IMG/VR virus record: IMGVR_UViG_3300044715_000234
Location: 1 to 31,166 of that record
Source: a virus
Reading direction: 5' to 3' (one strand)
Length of the DNA stretch: 31,166 bases
The number at the start of each line of letters is the position of its first letter. Position 1 is the stretch's first letter. The notes beneath the pieces were generated by a model. That model was not told the DNA's origin, made no database searches, and saw only the letters and a program-made list of their open reading frames with translations. Shown piece after piece: positions 13,998 to 20,800 of this stretch. The translations under genes and the position numbers were made by a program.

Positions 13998-14022
13998 CAC
14001 GGGTTTAGTGTTTTGGTACCCT
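13993..14022 (+). promoter_or_regulatory. Promoter P3 (TTGACA class with conserved spacer)
   Basis: TTGACA lies at 13994-13999, a 17-base spacer (CGGGTTTAGTGTTTTGG, 15 of 17 as in P1) follows, and the -10 TACCCT is at 14017-14022. The expected RNA start is near 14029, just ahead of AGGAGGG (14031-14037) and ATG 14041. It begins on the last codons of the upstream gene. Confidence 0.8.
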
Positions 14023-14040
14023 TTGAATGAAGGAGGGTAA

Positions 14041-14424
14041 ATGAAACCAATTGCTGTATACGGAACCCTGATAAAAGGATTCCACAACTCACGGCTGTGG
14101 GATGGGCTTGCTACCTACGAGGAGTGCATCATCCACGATTTCCGTCTTGTCACTCACGGGTGGTACCCGTATGCGATACCAGACGAGGGATCAATAACAG
14201 TCGGTCAAATTATTACGCCGACAAGTGAAGTTAACGCTTCAACGATCTTGTCTCGGCTTGATTATTTAGAAGGTGTTCCCGATCATTACAGTCGTGAATC
14301 TGCAACTGTTGAACTTGAGAATGGTGCGATTGTTACTGCATGGATTTATGTTCCTGTGAGTGATGAATCAAGTTTGGATCCTGTGCCAGAAAACGACTGG
14401 CGACTTTACGCAAGTCTTGTTTAG
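14041..14424 (+). CDS. Gamma-glutamylcyclotransferase-like (AIG2-type) protein
   Basis: This 127-residue protein has the hallmarks of the GGCT/AIG2 fold. VYGTL at residues 6-10 forms the substrate loop, followed by GFHN. G..PYAIPDEG lies mid-chain, and RLDYLEGVPDHYSR places the likely catalytic Glu at 77. Members release 5-oxoproline from gamma-glutamyl peptides or amines. What a phage gains is unclear; changes to glutathione-like thiols or peptide cross-links are possibilities. It has its own promoter (P3) and a strong Shine-Dalgarno sequence, so it is expressed separately from the head genes, like a moron. Confidence 0.8.
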   Translation: MKPIAVYGTLIKGFHNSRLWDGLATYEECIIHDFRLVTHGWYPYAIPDEGSITVGQIITPTSEVNASTILSRLDYLEGVPDHYSRESATVELENGAIVTAWIYVPVSDESSLDPVPENDWRLYASLV

Positions 14425-14461
14425 TTGATGTAGTTCAGGGTTATCAGTACCGTTCTCTGCG
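14425..14461 (+). promoter_or_regulatory. Putative promoter P4 (leaderless start of capsid operon)
   Basis: TTGATG (14425-14430), a 17-base gap and TACCGT (14448-14453) fit a sigma-70-type promoter. The expected RNA start is about 14460, at the ATG (14462) of the next gene, which lacks a Shine-Dalgarno sequence. This would give a leaderless mRNA, as also proposed for the portal gene. Confidence 0.5.
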
Positions 14462-15160
14462 ATGGCTTCGCGGAAAATGGTAAACATGAACATTGAAGAG
14501 ACTTCTGGTGTTGACCATCCCGCGCACATGGACGAAGGATGGATCCTTATGAAGAACTCTGGTTTAAACACCGAAGATTTTGAAACGATTGAAAAAATGG
14601 TCGCTTTGGAATCAGAACTTGCTGACGCTCAGGCTCGCCTTGCCTCTTTAGAAACTGAAGAGACAACCGAAGAGACAACCGAAGACATGGACTACATGGA
14701 CGACGATGCGATGATGAAGTCGGCTCCGCCTGCTGTTCGTGAAGCATTGTTGAAGGCTCGTAACGAGGCTTTTGTTGCTCAGGAAGAACTACGCAAAGAG
14801 CGTGAAGTCCGTCTTGACGCTCACGCAATTGCTAAGAGCATGGACGATTATGGCAATCTTGCTATTGACCACGAAGAATTTGGTCCTGCCCTTCGCCGTT
14901 TGGAAGAACTTGACGCAACAGTCGTTGAGATCATCGCTAAGGCTTTGCAGTCCGCTAACGCTCAGGCTGAATCAGCCAACATTTTTGCCGAAATCGGCTC
15001 TTCATACATGCCAAATACTGCTGGCAGTTTCCAGAAGATTGAATCGCTCGCTAAGTCCGCTGTGACCAAGGGCGAATATAAGACCGTTGAGCAAGCAATC
15101 GCTGGCTTGATTGAAACCAACCCATCGTTGTACGCAGAGTACATCGCTGAAACCCGCTGA
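14462..15160 (+). CDS. Capsid scaffolding-like protein
   Basis: The protein has 232 residues. It opens with NIEETSGVDHPAHMDEGWIL, a motif seen at the protease/scaffold boundary of related phages. It then has a long acidic helical middle with a repeated ETTEETTED stretch, and coiled-coil segments (ALESELADAQARLASLE; ALLKARNEAFVAQEELRKERE). This matches a scaffolding protein placed just before the decoration and major capsid genes. It would shape the procapsid and then be removed, probably by the XkdF-like protease. No Shine-Dalgarno sequence precedes ATG 14462; see the P4 entry. Confidence 0.7.
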   Translation: MASRKMVNMNIEETSGVDHPAHMDEGWILMKNSGLNTEDFETIEKMVALESELADAQARLASLETEETTEETTEDMDYMDDDAMMKSAPPAVREALLKARNEAFVAQEELRKEREVRLDAHAIAKSMDDYGNLAIDHEEFGPALRRLEELDATVVEIIAKALQSANAQAESANIFAEIGSSYMPNTAGSFQKIESLAKSAVTKGEYKTVEQAIAGLIETNPSLYAEYIAETR

Positions 15161-15178
15161 CCAGAAGAGGACACACTC

Positions 15179-15574
15179 ATGGCATACGAAATTTCCAATT
15201 ACAGCGTCAAAATCACCCTTGTCGCCGCCGCTGACCTTAGTGCGAAGCAGTATTACTTCGTCAAGATCAACACTTCGGGTCAAGCCGCGCTTTGTGCGGC
15301 GGCTACTGACAAGCCGATTGGCGTTCTTCAGAACAGCCCAACCGCTGGTCAAGAAGCCCAAGTTCTAGTTATTGGTGGAACTAAGGTCGTTTGTTCCGCA
15401 AGCCTAGACGAAGGTGTTGCTATCGGCACGACTTCGGCTGGTAAGGCTGGAGCAAAGGTTGTCGGAACTGACACCACTAACTACATCGTCGGTCAAATCA
15501 TCCTTGCGGGTGGAGCCGACTTGGATATTGCAACCGCTGTTATTAACTGTGCATCGCCTGCCCGCGCCGCCTGA
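15179..15574 (+). CDS. Head decoration / DUF2190-like protein
   Basis: This small beta-rich protein of 131 residues has a pattern of DKPIGVLQNSPTAGQEAQVLV, then GTTSAGKAGAKVVG, recalling DUF2190 and other capsid decoration proteins. Such proteins bind the outer capsid surface after expansion and stabilise it. AGAAGAGG precedes ATG 15179. It sits between scaffold and major capsid genes, the usual place. The assignment rests on order and fold pattern more than on a unique motif. Confidence 0.7.
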   Translation: MAYEISNYSVKITLVAAADLSAKQYYFVKINTSGQAALCAAATDKPIGVLQNSPTAGQEAQVLVIGGTKVVCSASLDEGVAIGTTSAGKAGAKVVGTDTTNYIVGQIILAGGADLDIATAVINCASPARAA

Positions 15575-15591
15575 GTCAAAAGGAATAAATC

Positions 15592-16542
15592 ATGCCCCAG
15601 CCCACACAAAATCAGGTACATGTTGATGCGATTCTGACGAACATCAGTGTCGCTTACATGCAAAAAGCCGAAAACTTCATTGCAAACAAGATCTTCCCGA
15701 TCGTTCCTGTTGAGAAGCAGTCGGACAAGTTCTTCAAGTACACCAAGAACGACTGGTTCCGTGACGAAGCACAGCGACGCGCTGATGCGACGGAATCTGC
15801 TGGTGGCGGTTACAACTTGTCAACCGATTCGTACAACGCTGAAGTGTGGGCTTTCCACAAGGATGTTGGCGATCAGACTCGTGCAAATGCTGATGCTCCT
15901 ATCAATGTGGATCGTGAAGCGGTTGAGTTCATTACGAGCCGTTTGTTGCTCAAGATGGAAACTGAATTCGTTTCAAGTTATTTCACGAGTGGCATTTGGG
16001 CTACTGACAACACTCCGTCAAACTTGTGGTCGGATTACACCAACAGTGACCCGTTGAACGATGTTGAAGATGCGAAGCGAGCAATCCTTTCCACTACTGG
16101 TTTTGAACCGAACACGCTTGTGCTTGGTTACGATGTTTTCAAGGAATTGAAGAATCACCCAGATCTCGTTGACCGTATCAAGTACACCTCGTCTTCGGTT
16201 ATCACGACTGACATGATCGCTCGTATGTTTGATGTTGATCGTGTTGTGGTTTCAAAGGCTGTCAAGGCAACCAACAATGAAGGTGCCACTGGTGCTTATG
16301 ACTTCACTGCTGGTAAGAATGCGCTCTTGTGCTATTCGGCTCCGTCACCGGGTCTTCTCCAGCCGTCTGCTGGTTACATCATGTCTTGGACTGGTGTTTC
16401 TGGTGGTCTTGGTCAGACGATCGGTTCAAGCCGTTTCCGTATGGAATCAGTGAAGGCTGACCGTATTGAAGCAGAAATGGCTTTTGACATGAAGGTCGTT
16501 GCCGCTGACCTCGGTTACTTCTTCGCCAGCGTGGTTTCGTGA
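15592..16542 (+). CDS. Major capsid protein
   Basis: This 316-residue HK97-fold type coat protein builds the icosahedral shell. It begins VDAILTNISVAYMQKAENFIANKIFP, then has the extended arm region (DKFFKYTKNDWFRDEAQRRA). It continues with NPLND-like VEDAKRAILSTTGFEPNTLVLGYDVFKELKNHPDLVDRIKY and SSVITTDMIARMFDVDRVVV, which is typical of the A-domain in this coat-protein group. The end (RIEAEMAFDMKVVAADLGYFF) is also typical. There is no cleavable scaffold domain, which agrees with a separate scaffold gene upstream. AAGGAATAAATC precedes ATG 15592. Confidence 0.9.
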   Translation: MPQPTQNQVHVDAILTNISVAYMQKAENFIANKIFPIVPVEKQSDKFFKYTKNDWFRDEAQRRADATESAGGGYNLSTDSYNAEVWAFHKDVGDQTRANADAPINVDREAVEFITSRLLLKMETEFVSSYFTSGIWATDNTPSNLWSDYTNSDPLNDVEDAKRAILSTTGFEPNTLVLGYDVFKELKNHPDLVDRIKYTSSSVITTDMIARMFDVDRVVVSKAVKATNNEGATGAYDFTAGKNALLCYSAPSPGLLQPSAGYIMSWTGVSGGLGQTIGSSRFRMESVKADRIEAEMAFDMKVVAADLGYFFASVVS

Positions 16543-16775
16543 GCGAATGGCTCGTGCTTAAGCCGATCAAGGTCGGTGGAGGCAATTTCATTCAAACTGG
16601 TGAACGAGTTCTTGCTGACAATTGGCGGAATCGTCGCTCTCTTGAATCTGGACGCTATATCCAGAGGATTGAGGTTACGGTTCCGCCTGTTGACAGTGAT
16701 GCGATCGTTGAAGATGTAGTTAAGCCCGTTAAGAAAGTTGGGCGACCGCCAAAGGTTGCTGTAGAGGAAGGTTGA
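16539..16775 (+). CDS. Small basic-tailed protein in the capsid-connector interval
   Basis: This is a 78-residue protein with an LVLKPIKVGGGNFIQTGERV beta start, a charged middle, and a C-terminal KKVGRPPK stretch resembling an AT-hook core. Small proteins with such tails are common between capsid and connector genes in actinophages. A structural or DNA-contacting role is possible, but not shown. GTG 16539 overlaps the capsid stop (GTGA). An in-frame GTG lies five codons later. Confidence 0.6.
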   Translation: MSEWLVLKPIKVGGGNFIQTGERVLADNWRNRRSLESGRYIQRIEVTVPPVDSDAIVEDVVKPVKKVGRPPKVAVEEG

Positions 16776-16779
16776 TTCA

Positions 16780-17205
16780 ATGACTTGGAGTTATGGCGGT
16801 GATCCTGCTAACTCCGTTATTGATCGGGTCAGGTTCCTTTCGGGAGATACTGACACTACGAACCAGCAGGTAAGTAACGAAGAGATTTCGTTCTTGTTGT
16901 CGGAGAATAACTCTGATGCTTATTTGTCGGCGGCTGGTGTGTGTGAGGCGGCGGCTTCTAAGGCTTCTGGTAAGGCTGATTATTCTCGTAGTGTGGGCGA
17001 TTTGTCTATTTCTACTCAGTATTCGGCGCATGCGAACTCTTTGTTGAAGTTGGCTGAGGTTTTGCGTATGAAGGCTTCTCGTCGTAATCCGCCGTCTGTG
17101 AATTTCTATACGGATGACAGTGGGAATGTTTTTGGGGCTATGAAGTTTGCTGTTGATATGGATCATAATTATGGTTCGTATGACACTCGGACTGCTGTGG
17201 ATTGA
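16780..17205 (+). CDS. Head-tail adaptor (gp6/gp15-like connector)
   Basis: The protein has 141 residues. The start WSYGGDPANSVIDRVRFLSGDTDTTNQQVSNEEI is the classic opening of the head-completion adaptor that docks under the portal. The rest is helical (YLSAAGVCEAAASKAS, SVGDLSIS, YSAHANSLLKLAEVLRM), as in that family. It extends the channel from the portal to the tail. ATG 16780 follows the previous stop by four bases. Confidence 0.8.
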   Translation: MTWSYGGDPANSVIDRVRFLSGDTDTTNQQVSNEEISFLLSENNSDAYLSAAGVCEAAASKASGKADYSRSVGDLSISTQYSAHANSLLKLAEVLRMKASRRNPPSVNFYTDDSGNVFGAMKFAVDMDHNYGSYDTRTAVD

Positions 17206-17208
17206 TGT

Positions 17209-17538
17209 ATGGCGTTGGAGACTGCTTTTTTGGAGTTGATGCCTCAGACGGTGACTGTTTATTCTCAGTCGGCTAAGACGGAGTATGGGGTTCAGTCGTG
17301 GTCGGCTTCGGGGACTTCTGTTAATTGTCGTGTGATGGAAACTGGGACTTTGGCGCATGATGCGAATGGTCGTCAGGTGTATGAGACTGGCAAAATCATT
17401 TTTTATGGGACTCCTACGGTGAATTTGAGTTCTCGGATTGCTTTGCCTGATGGTTCTTTCCCTGTGTTGTTGACGGTGAATGTTCATAGTGATGAAAATG
17501 GGCTTAGTCATACCAGTGTCAGTTTTGGTCGTGCCTGA
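17209..17538 (+). CDS. Head-tail connector / stopper-like protein
   Basis: This is a 109-residue beta-barrel-like protein: TVTVYSQSAKTEYGVQSWSASGTSVNCRVME, then KIIFYGTPTVNLSSRIALPDG and FPVLLTVNVHSDENGLSHTSVSFG. Both the pattern and the position (second after the capsid gene group) match the stopper that closes the portal channel until the tail binds. The gene follows the adaptor gene by three bases. Confidence 0.7.
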   Translation: MALETAFLELMPQTVTVYSQSAKTEYGVQSWSASGTSVNCRVMETGTLAHDANGRQVYETGKIIFYGTPTVNLSSRIALPDGSFPVLLTVNVHSDENGLSHTSVSFGRA

Positions 17539-17948
17539 TGGCTCGTGTGGGGAATGCGACGATTCTTTTGGTGGGGGAGAATCGGATGATTGAGGCTTTG
17601 AAGTATTTGGGTAAGTCTGGGACTGTGCCGAAGGTGGGGACTGCGTTGTATATGGTCGCTAATAAGGTGTTTAATGAGTCTCAGAGGCAGGTTCCGTTTC
17701 GGACTGGTGCTTTGCAGTCGTCTGGGTTTGTGTCGCCGTATTCGTATGACGGTCAGACGGTTCATGTTCGTGTTTCGTATGGTAATACGGCTGTTGCTTA
17801 TGCTGAGAAGCAACACGACATCAACTTTCCGCATGCACCGGGTCGTAAGTGGCATTATTTGAGTGATCCGCTTAATGACAATCGGGAGAATTTTGAAGCC
17901 CAGATGAATACGGTGTTGATGCGATTGTTGAAGAAGGTGATGTACTGA
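17538..17948 (+). CDS. HK97 gp10-like neck / tail-completion protein
   Basis: The 136-residue protein shows NESQRQVPFRTGALQSSGFV near residues 46-65, followed by VRVSYGNTAVAYAEKQHD and FPHAPGRKWHYL. These match the gp10-like neck family (PxxTGxL...YGxxxxYA...H). It joins the finished head to the tail. ATG 17538 overlaps the previous stop by one base and the tail terminator gene overlaps its own stop. Confidence 0.8.
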   Translation: MARVGNATILLVGENRMIEALKYLGKSGTVPKVGTALYMVANKVFNESQRQVPFRTGALQSSGFVSPYSYDGQTVHVRVSYGNTAVAYAEKQHDINFPHAPGRKWHYLSDPLNDNRENFEAQMNTVLMRLLKKVMY

Positions 17949-18343
17949 TGGCTGTTTTGGATGCTTTGGGTGCCCGTTTGGTTTCGTCTGGGGTTGGGAC
18001 TTTGGGTACGGATTTGTGGTTGGCTCAGATGCAAAGCAGTCCTGATGCTTCGGTTGTTTTGATGGAGCAACAGGGTGGGGTAGATCATGTCTTTGGTGCT
18101 TCGGTAGCGGGCACTTATAGGCATACTGTGCTGGTTGTGGCTCGTGCTGGGCGTAATGATTACCCGTCAGCCAGAACTAAGATGCAGGCTGTTCAGGCGA
18201 GTCTGGGTGCTATTAGAAACCAAACGATTTCGGGGGTTGCTTTCATGTCTGTTTTGGATACTACGGGTCTTTATCCTGCTGGGATGGATGGTGATGAGCG
18301 TCCTATGGTTGCTTGTGAGTTCACTTGTTGGGTGACACCGTGA
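17948..18343 (+). CDS. Tail terminator protein
   Basis: This 131-residue protein opens with a helix (LDALGARLVSSGVGTLGTDLWLAQMQSSPDASVVLMEQQGG). It then has beta strands (HTVLVVARAGRNDYPSARTKMQAVQASLGAI) and ends in a strand pair (ERPMVACEFTCWVT). This is the layout of tail terminator/minor capsid proteins that cap the tail tube and meet the neck. Order supports it: gp10-like gene upstream, tail genes downstream. Confidence 0.75.
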   Translation: MAVLDALGARLVSSGVGTLGTDLWLAQMQSSPDASVVLMEQQGGVDHVFGASVAGTYRHTVLVVARAGRNDYPSARTKMQAVQASLGAIRNQTISGVAFMSVLDTTGLYPAGMDGDERPMVACEFTCWVTP

Positions 18344-18552
18344 ACGAGGGCTTGGTTGCGGTTCATAAGGCTCTGTTGGCGGCTCAGGCTTGTTTGGATG
18401 CCGCTCAGTCTGCTTTGGTGGCGGCTTTGGCGATCCAACCTGACTTTGACGATGCGACGGGTTGCCCACATCCAGTAGAGGCTCGGATAAATGTGGCGAC
18501 TATGGGCGTGGAAAGTGAAGAGTTCTGCAATGCCTGCGGAAAAAATATCTGA
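18340..18552 (+). CDS. Small helical protein with Cys/His zinc-ribbon-like end
   Basis: This 70-residue protein has an Ala-rich helix (residues 5-34) and a C-terminal CPHP...FCNACGKN segment with C-x2-C, probably a zinc site. I chose GTG 18340 because it overlaps the tail terminator stop (GTGA); a TTG at 18325 is in frame. The next gene starts inside its 3' end, in another reading frame. The function is unknown. Confidence 0.6.
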   Translation: MNEGLVAVHKALLAAQACLDAAQSALVAALAIQPDFDDATGCPHPVEARINVATMGVESEEFCNACGKNI

Positions 18553-18697
18553 TCCAGATCCTTACGGTCGCCAGATCCGTCCAGCGGACGAAAACCCCCG
18601 CTGTTGGCGGTGTGCCCGCCTTTTGGCTATCCGTTTGACCCGTCCGTGGCAGGTTATGTGCCCCCGTTGTAAAGCACAGAATAGTCAGGAAGTTTGA
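18530..18697 (+). CDS. Com-like zinc-ribbon protein (55 aa)
   Basis: The core RCWRCARLLAIRL...VMCPRCKAQN has two C-x2-C pairs and the RLLA and CPRCKxxN features of the Mu Com group. Mu Com is a zinc-binding protein that turns on translation of the mom DNA-modification gene. No mom gene is visible here, so a different RNA or protein target is likely. I placed the start at ATG 18530, inside the upstream gene (23-base overlap), with GAAGAG upstream. The frame is open further upstream (18491). Confidence 0.65.
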   Translation: MPAEKISDPDPYGRQIRPADENPRCWRCARLLAIRLTRPWQVMCPRCKAQNSQEV

Positions 18698-18709
18698 CCT
18701 GAACGGAAT

Positions 18710-19276
18710 ATGACGGTAGGGTTACGACTCATGTTGAGACGGATTCTTGTTTTGTCGGTTTTGTTGGTTGGTTGTGGCAGTTTGAAGGGGGCTGATTCCC
18801 CGCCGACAACTTCGGTGACGATGCGAACAGATCCCCCTGTGATTGTTCCAGAAACAACTGTGGTGATCCCGACCACCACTACTGTTCCCGTGACTACCAC
18901 GACTGAGGTTGATTGGATTGGTGTTGCTGAGACTTGGGCTTTGCAAACTGATGTGGCTCGTTTTGTTCACGGGCGTTGCGGTGAGTGGCACGATCTGGCG
19001 ATGACGGTCGGTTGGCATGAAGAGGAATGGGAAACATTAAGCACCGTTCTGTGGACTGAATCACGATGCGATCCTTCTGCATGGAACGGACATGATGCGG
19101 GTTTGAGCCAGATAAATCAGATTCATACTGAATGGCTAAACCAAATGGGTTTTTCGCACCCTGATGACATGTTTGATCCTGCGTTGAATCTGGCGTTTGC
19201 TTACAAGTTGTATTCGTCAAGGGAAGAGAAGGGTCAATGCGGTTGGAAGCCGTGGACTGAACCCTGCAACGACTAA
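18710..19276 (+). CDS. Lipoprotein lytic transglycosylase with Thr-rich stalk
   Basis: This 188-residue protein has an N-terminal signal with a lipobox (LVGC, Cys 22), a Thr/Pro/Val-rich stalk (about 33-66) and a C-terminal SLT-like domain. WTESRCDPSAWNGHDAGLSQI places the catalytic Glu at 117, and FDPALNLAFAYKLYSS follows. It should cut peptidoglycan glycan strands from outside the membrane. Two Cys pairs suggest disulfides, fitting export. As a lipid-anchored enzyme between the tail terminator and tail tube genes it is an unusual endolysin; it may instead be a virion or surface factor. ATG 18710 or ATG 18731 could be the start; both keep the signal. Confidence 0.75.
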   Translation: MTVGLRLMLRRILVLSVLLVGCGSLKGADSPPTTSVTMRTDPPVIVPETTVVIPTTTTVPVTTTTEVDWIGVAETWALQTDVARFVHGRCGEWHDLAMTVGWHEEEWETLSTVLWTESRCDPSAWNGHDAGLSQINQIHTEWLNQMGFSHPDDMFDPALNLAFAYKLYSSREEKGQCGWKPWTEPCND

Positions 19277-19404
19277 ATAAGAGTTCAGACGATGCGATGA
19301 TGGTTGTGGCGTACACTCAAGTTGTCGTGACCATAGTGTCCCCAGCCCATCCGTGACCTTTGTGTCTAGGGCGCGCTGGGAACGCGCGTCTAAAAGGATT
19401 CTTT
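19277..19404 (+). promoter_or_regulatory. 128-base gap with GC-rich hairpin ahead of the tail genes
   Basis: This is the largest gap in the window. A stem of 19369-19376 with 19384-19391 (GGGCGCGC against GCGCGTCT, two G-U pairs, 7-base loop) ends directly before the Shine-Dalgarno AAAGGA (19393-19398). No T-run follows, so it does not look like a terminator; it could protect or process the tail mRNA. CATAGT (19332-19337) could be a -10 box, but I see no good -35. One GATGCGA copy lies at 19291. Confidence 0.45.
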
Positions 19405-19629
19405 GTGGCGAAGTACAAGGTGTTAATTGGAATTGATACTCCGAGCGGTCGGTATGAGGCTGACGCTCTAGTTGACCACACCTCCATTCCGTCCAAGTCC
19501 ATTAAATGGTTGACCGACCAAAAGATCATTGAACTTGTTTCTGGCAAAGCACCTGAAGTGGTTGAAGAAACCGTTGAAGAGGTCGTTGAAGAGGTCGTTG
19601 AAGAAGAAGTTGAAGAAGGCGGTTTCTGA
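19405..19629 (+). CDS. Small acidic protein upstream of the tail tube genes
   Basis: This is a 74-residue protein with a compact N-terminal part (KYKVLIGIDTPSGRYEADALVDHTSIP, then KSIKWLTDQKIIELV). Its tail is a repeating Glu/Val stretch (VVEETVEEVVEEVVEEEVEE) coded by near-perfect 12-base DNA repeats at 19561-19610. The GTG at 19405 has AAAGGA six bases upstream; the open frame extends back to 19360 with no better start. Its position suggests a tail-assembly role, but I do not recognise a family. Confidence 0.6.
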   Translation: MAKYKVLIGIDTPSGRYEADALVDHTSIPSKSIKWLTDQKIIELVSGKAPEVVEETVEEVVEEVVEEEVEEGGF

Positions 19630-20351
19630 TGGCATTCGTTCACGGTAAATCAACAGTCGTTTTGTTTAATGCGACCAATCTCTCGCCGTATTTGAAGGAA
19701 GTTTCAGCCAATCAGGGTATTGACATGTCGGATGTGACCGCTTTCGGTACTTCTGGTGCTAAGTCTTACATTCCGGGTTTGAAAGACGGAAAGATTTCGG
19801 CTTCTGGAATGTTTGACGGTGGCTCTGGTGCTAGTGACTCAGTGTTCCAAACGGCTTTGGGTGCCACTGTTGGCGACCTATCAGTTTTCCCTGACACTGA
19901 TGCGATCGGTAAGCGTGGCTTCATTGCTGAATGCCACGAAACTTCATACAACTTGTCTAGCCCTGTTGCTGATGTAGTTCAGGCTTCAGCCGAATTTCAG
20001 GCAACTGGCGGAGTTGATTACGCAGTGAGCCTTCAGGCTCTTAGTGCCCAAACCGCTACAGGTAACGGAACTTCTGTGGATAACTCTGCTTCGTCTGCTA
20101 ACGGTGGTGCAGGCATGTTGCATGTAACTGCCAACACGCAAGACAGTACGAGCATTGTCAAGATTCAGCATTCGTCTGACAACAGCACTTGGGCTGATCT
20201 TGTCACTTTTACTACTGTTCCGACCGTCACAACGACTTCGGAAAAGATCGTGGTTGCTTCGGGAACCACTGTTAACCGTTACCTGCGAACCACTCGGACT
20301 ATCGCTGGAACGGGTTCAATCACCTACCAAACCTCATTCGCAAGAAAGTAA
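19629..20351 (+). CDS. Major tail tube protein, long form with C-terminal domain
   Basis: Residues 1-133 form the tail-tube domain, with MAFVHGKSTVVLFN, DMSDVTAFGTSGAKSYIPGL, and SSPVADVVQASAEFQATGG. Residues 135-240 add a beta-rich domain (GTSVDNSASSANGGAGMLHV, then VKIQHSSDNSTWADLVTF) of a type often seen on tail proteins as a surface decoration. The tube domain is clearly homologous to the next gene product. The longer form probably builds the tube with outward-pointing domains. ATG 19629 overlaps the previous stop. Confidence 0.85.
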   Translation: MAFVHGKSTVVLFNATNLSPYLKEVSANQGIDMSDVTAFGTSGAKSYIPGLKDGKISASGMFDGGSGASDSVFQTALGATVGDLSVFPDTDAIGKRGFIAECHETSYNLSSPVADVVQASAEFQATGGVDYAVSLQALSAQTATGNGTSVDNSASSANGGAGMLHVTANTQDSTSIVKIQHSSDNSTWADLVTFTTVPTVTTTSEKIVVASGTTVNRYLRTTRTIAGTGSITYQTSFARK

Positions 20352-20360
20352 GGAACCGAC

Positions 20361-20777
20361 ATGGCATTCGTACACGGAAAATCAGCAGTATTCAAACTGG
20401 ACAACTCCAGCGGAACTTTGACCGACATCAGTTCATACCTCATGGAAGTTTCGTTTCCTGAGAGCATTGACACTGCCGATGTGACGGCGTTTGGTACCAC
20501 TGGTGCCAAGTCGTACATCGTCGGTTTGAAAGATGCGAAGATCTCGTTGACTGGCAAGTGGGATGCAACTTTTGATGCACTCGTCGCCGCTGTACTTGGT
20601 CAGACCGCTTCGCTTTCATTTGAGTACGGTCCTGCTGGTTCAACCTCTACTTTTGTTAAGTATTCTGGCGAGGCTTTCGTGACCGCCTACAACATCGGAT
20701 CGCCAGTTGGCGATGTCGTTTCCGCTTCGGTGGAATTGCAAGTAACAGGTGCCGTAACCCGCGGTGCTTGGGCATAA
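20361..20777 (+). CDS. Second tail tube protein, short paralogue
   Basis: The 138-residue product matches the first 133 residues of its upstream neighbour along its length: MAFVHGKSAVFKLDN, DTADVTAFGTTGAKSYIVGL, NIGSPVGDVVSASVELQVTG. It lacks the C-terminal domain. This is a tandem duplication; the two forms may mix in the tube or occupy different segments. AAGGAACCGAC precedes ATG 20361. Confidence 0.85.
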   Translation: MAFVHGKSAVFKLDNSSGTLTDISSYLMEVSFPESIDTADVTAFGTTGAKSYIVGLKDAKISLTGKWDATFDALVAAVLGQTASLSFEYGPAGSTSTFVKYSGEAFVTAYNIGSPVGDVVSASVELQVTGAVTRGAWA

Positions 20778-20800
20778 TTAACAACCTATAAGGAGCAAAA

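Noticed and set aside
16777-17511. A 244-codon open frame on the - strand
   Set aside because: Its product is an Arg/His/Ser-rich stretch with no domain. It lies opposite two well-supported connector genes, so it is a shadow of their T/G-rich coding strand.
19369-19391. GC-rich hairpin as a terminator
   Set aside because: No T-run follows it, and it directly precedes the Shine-Dalgarno of the next gene.
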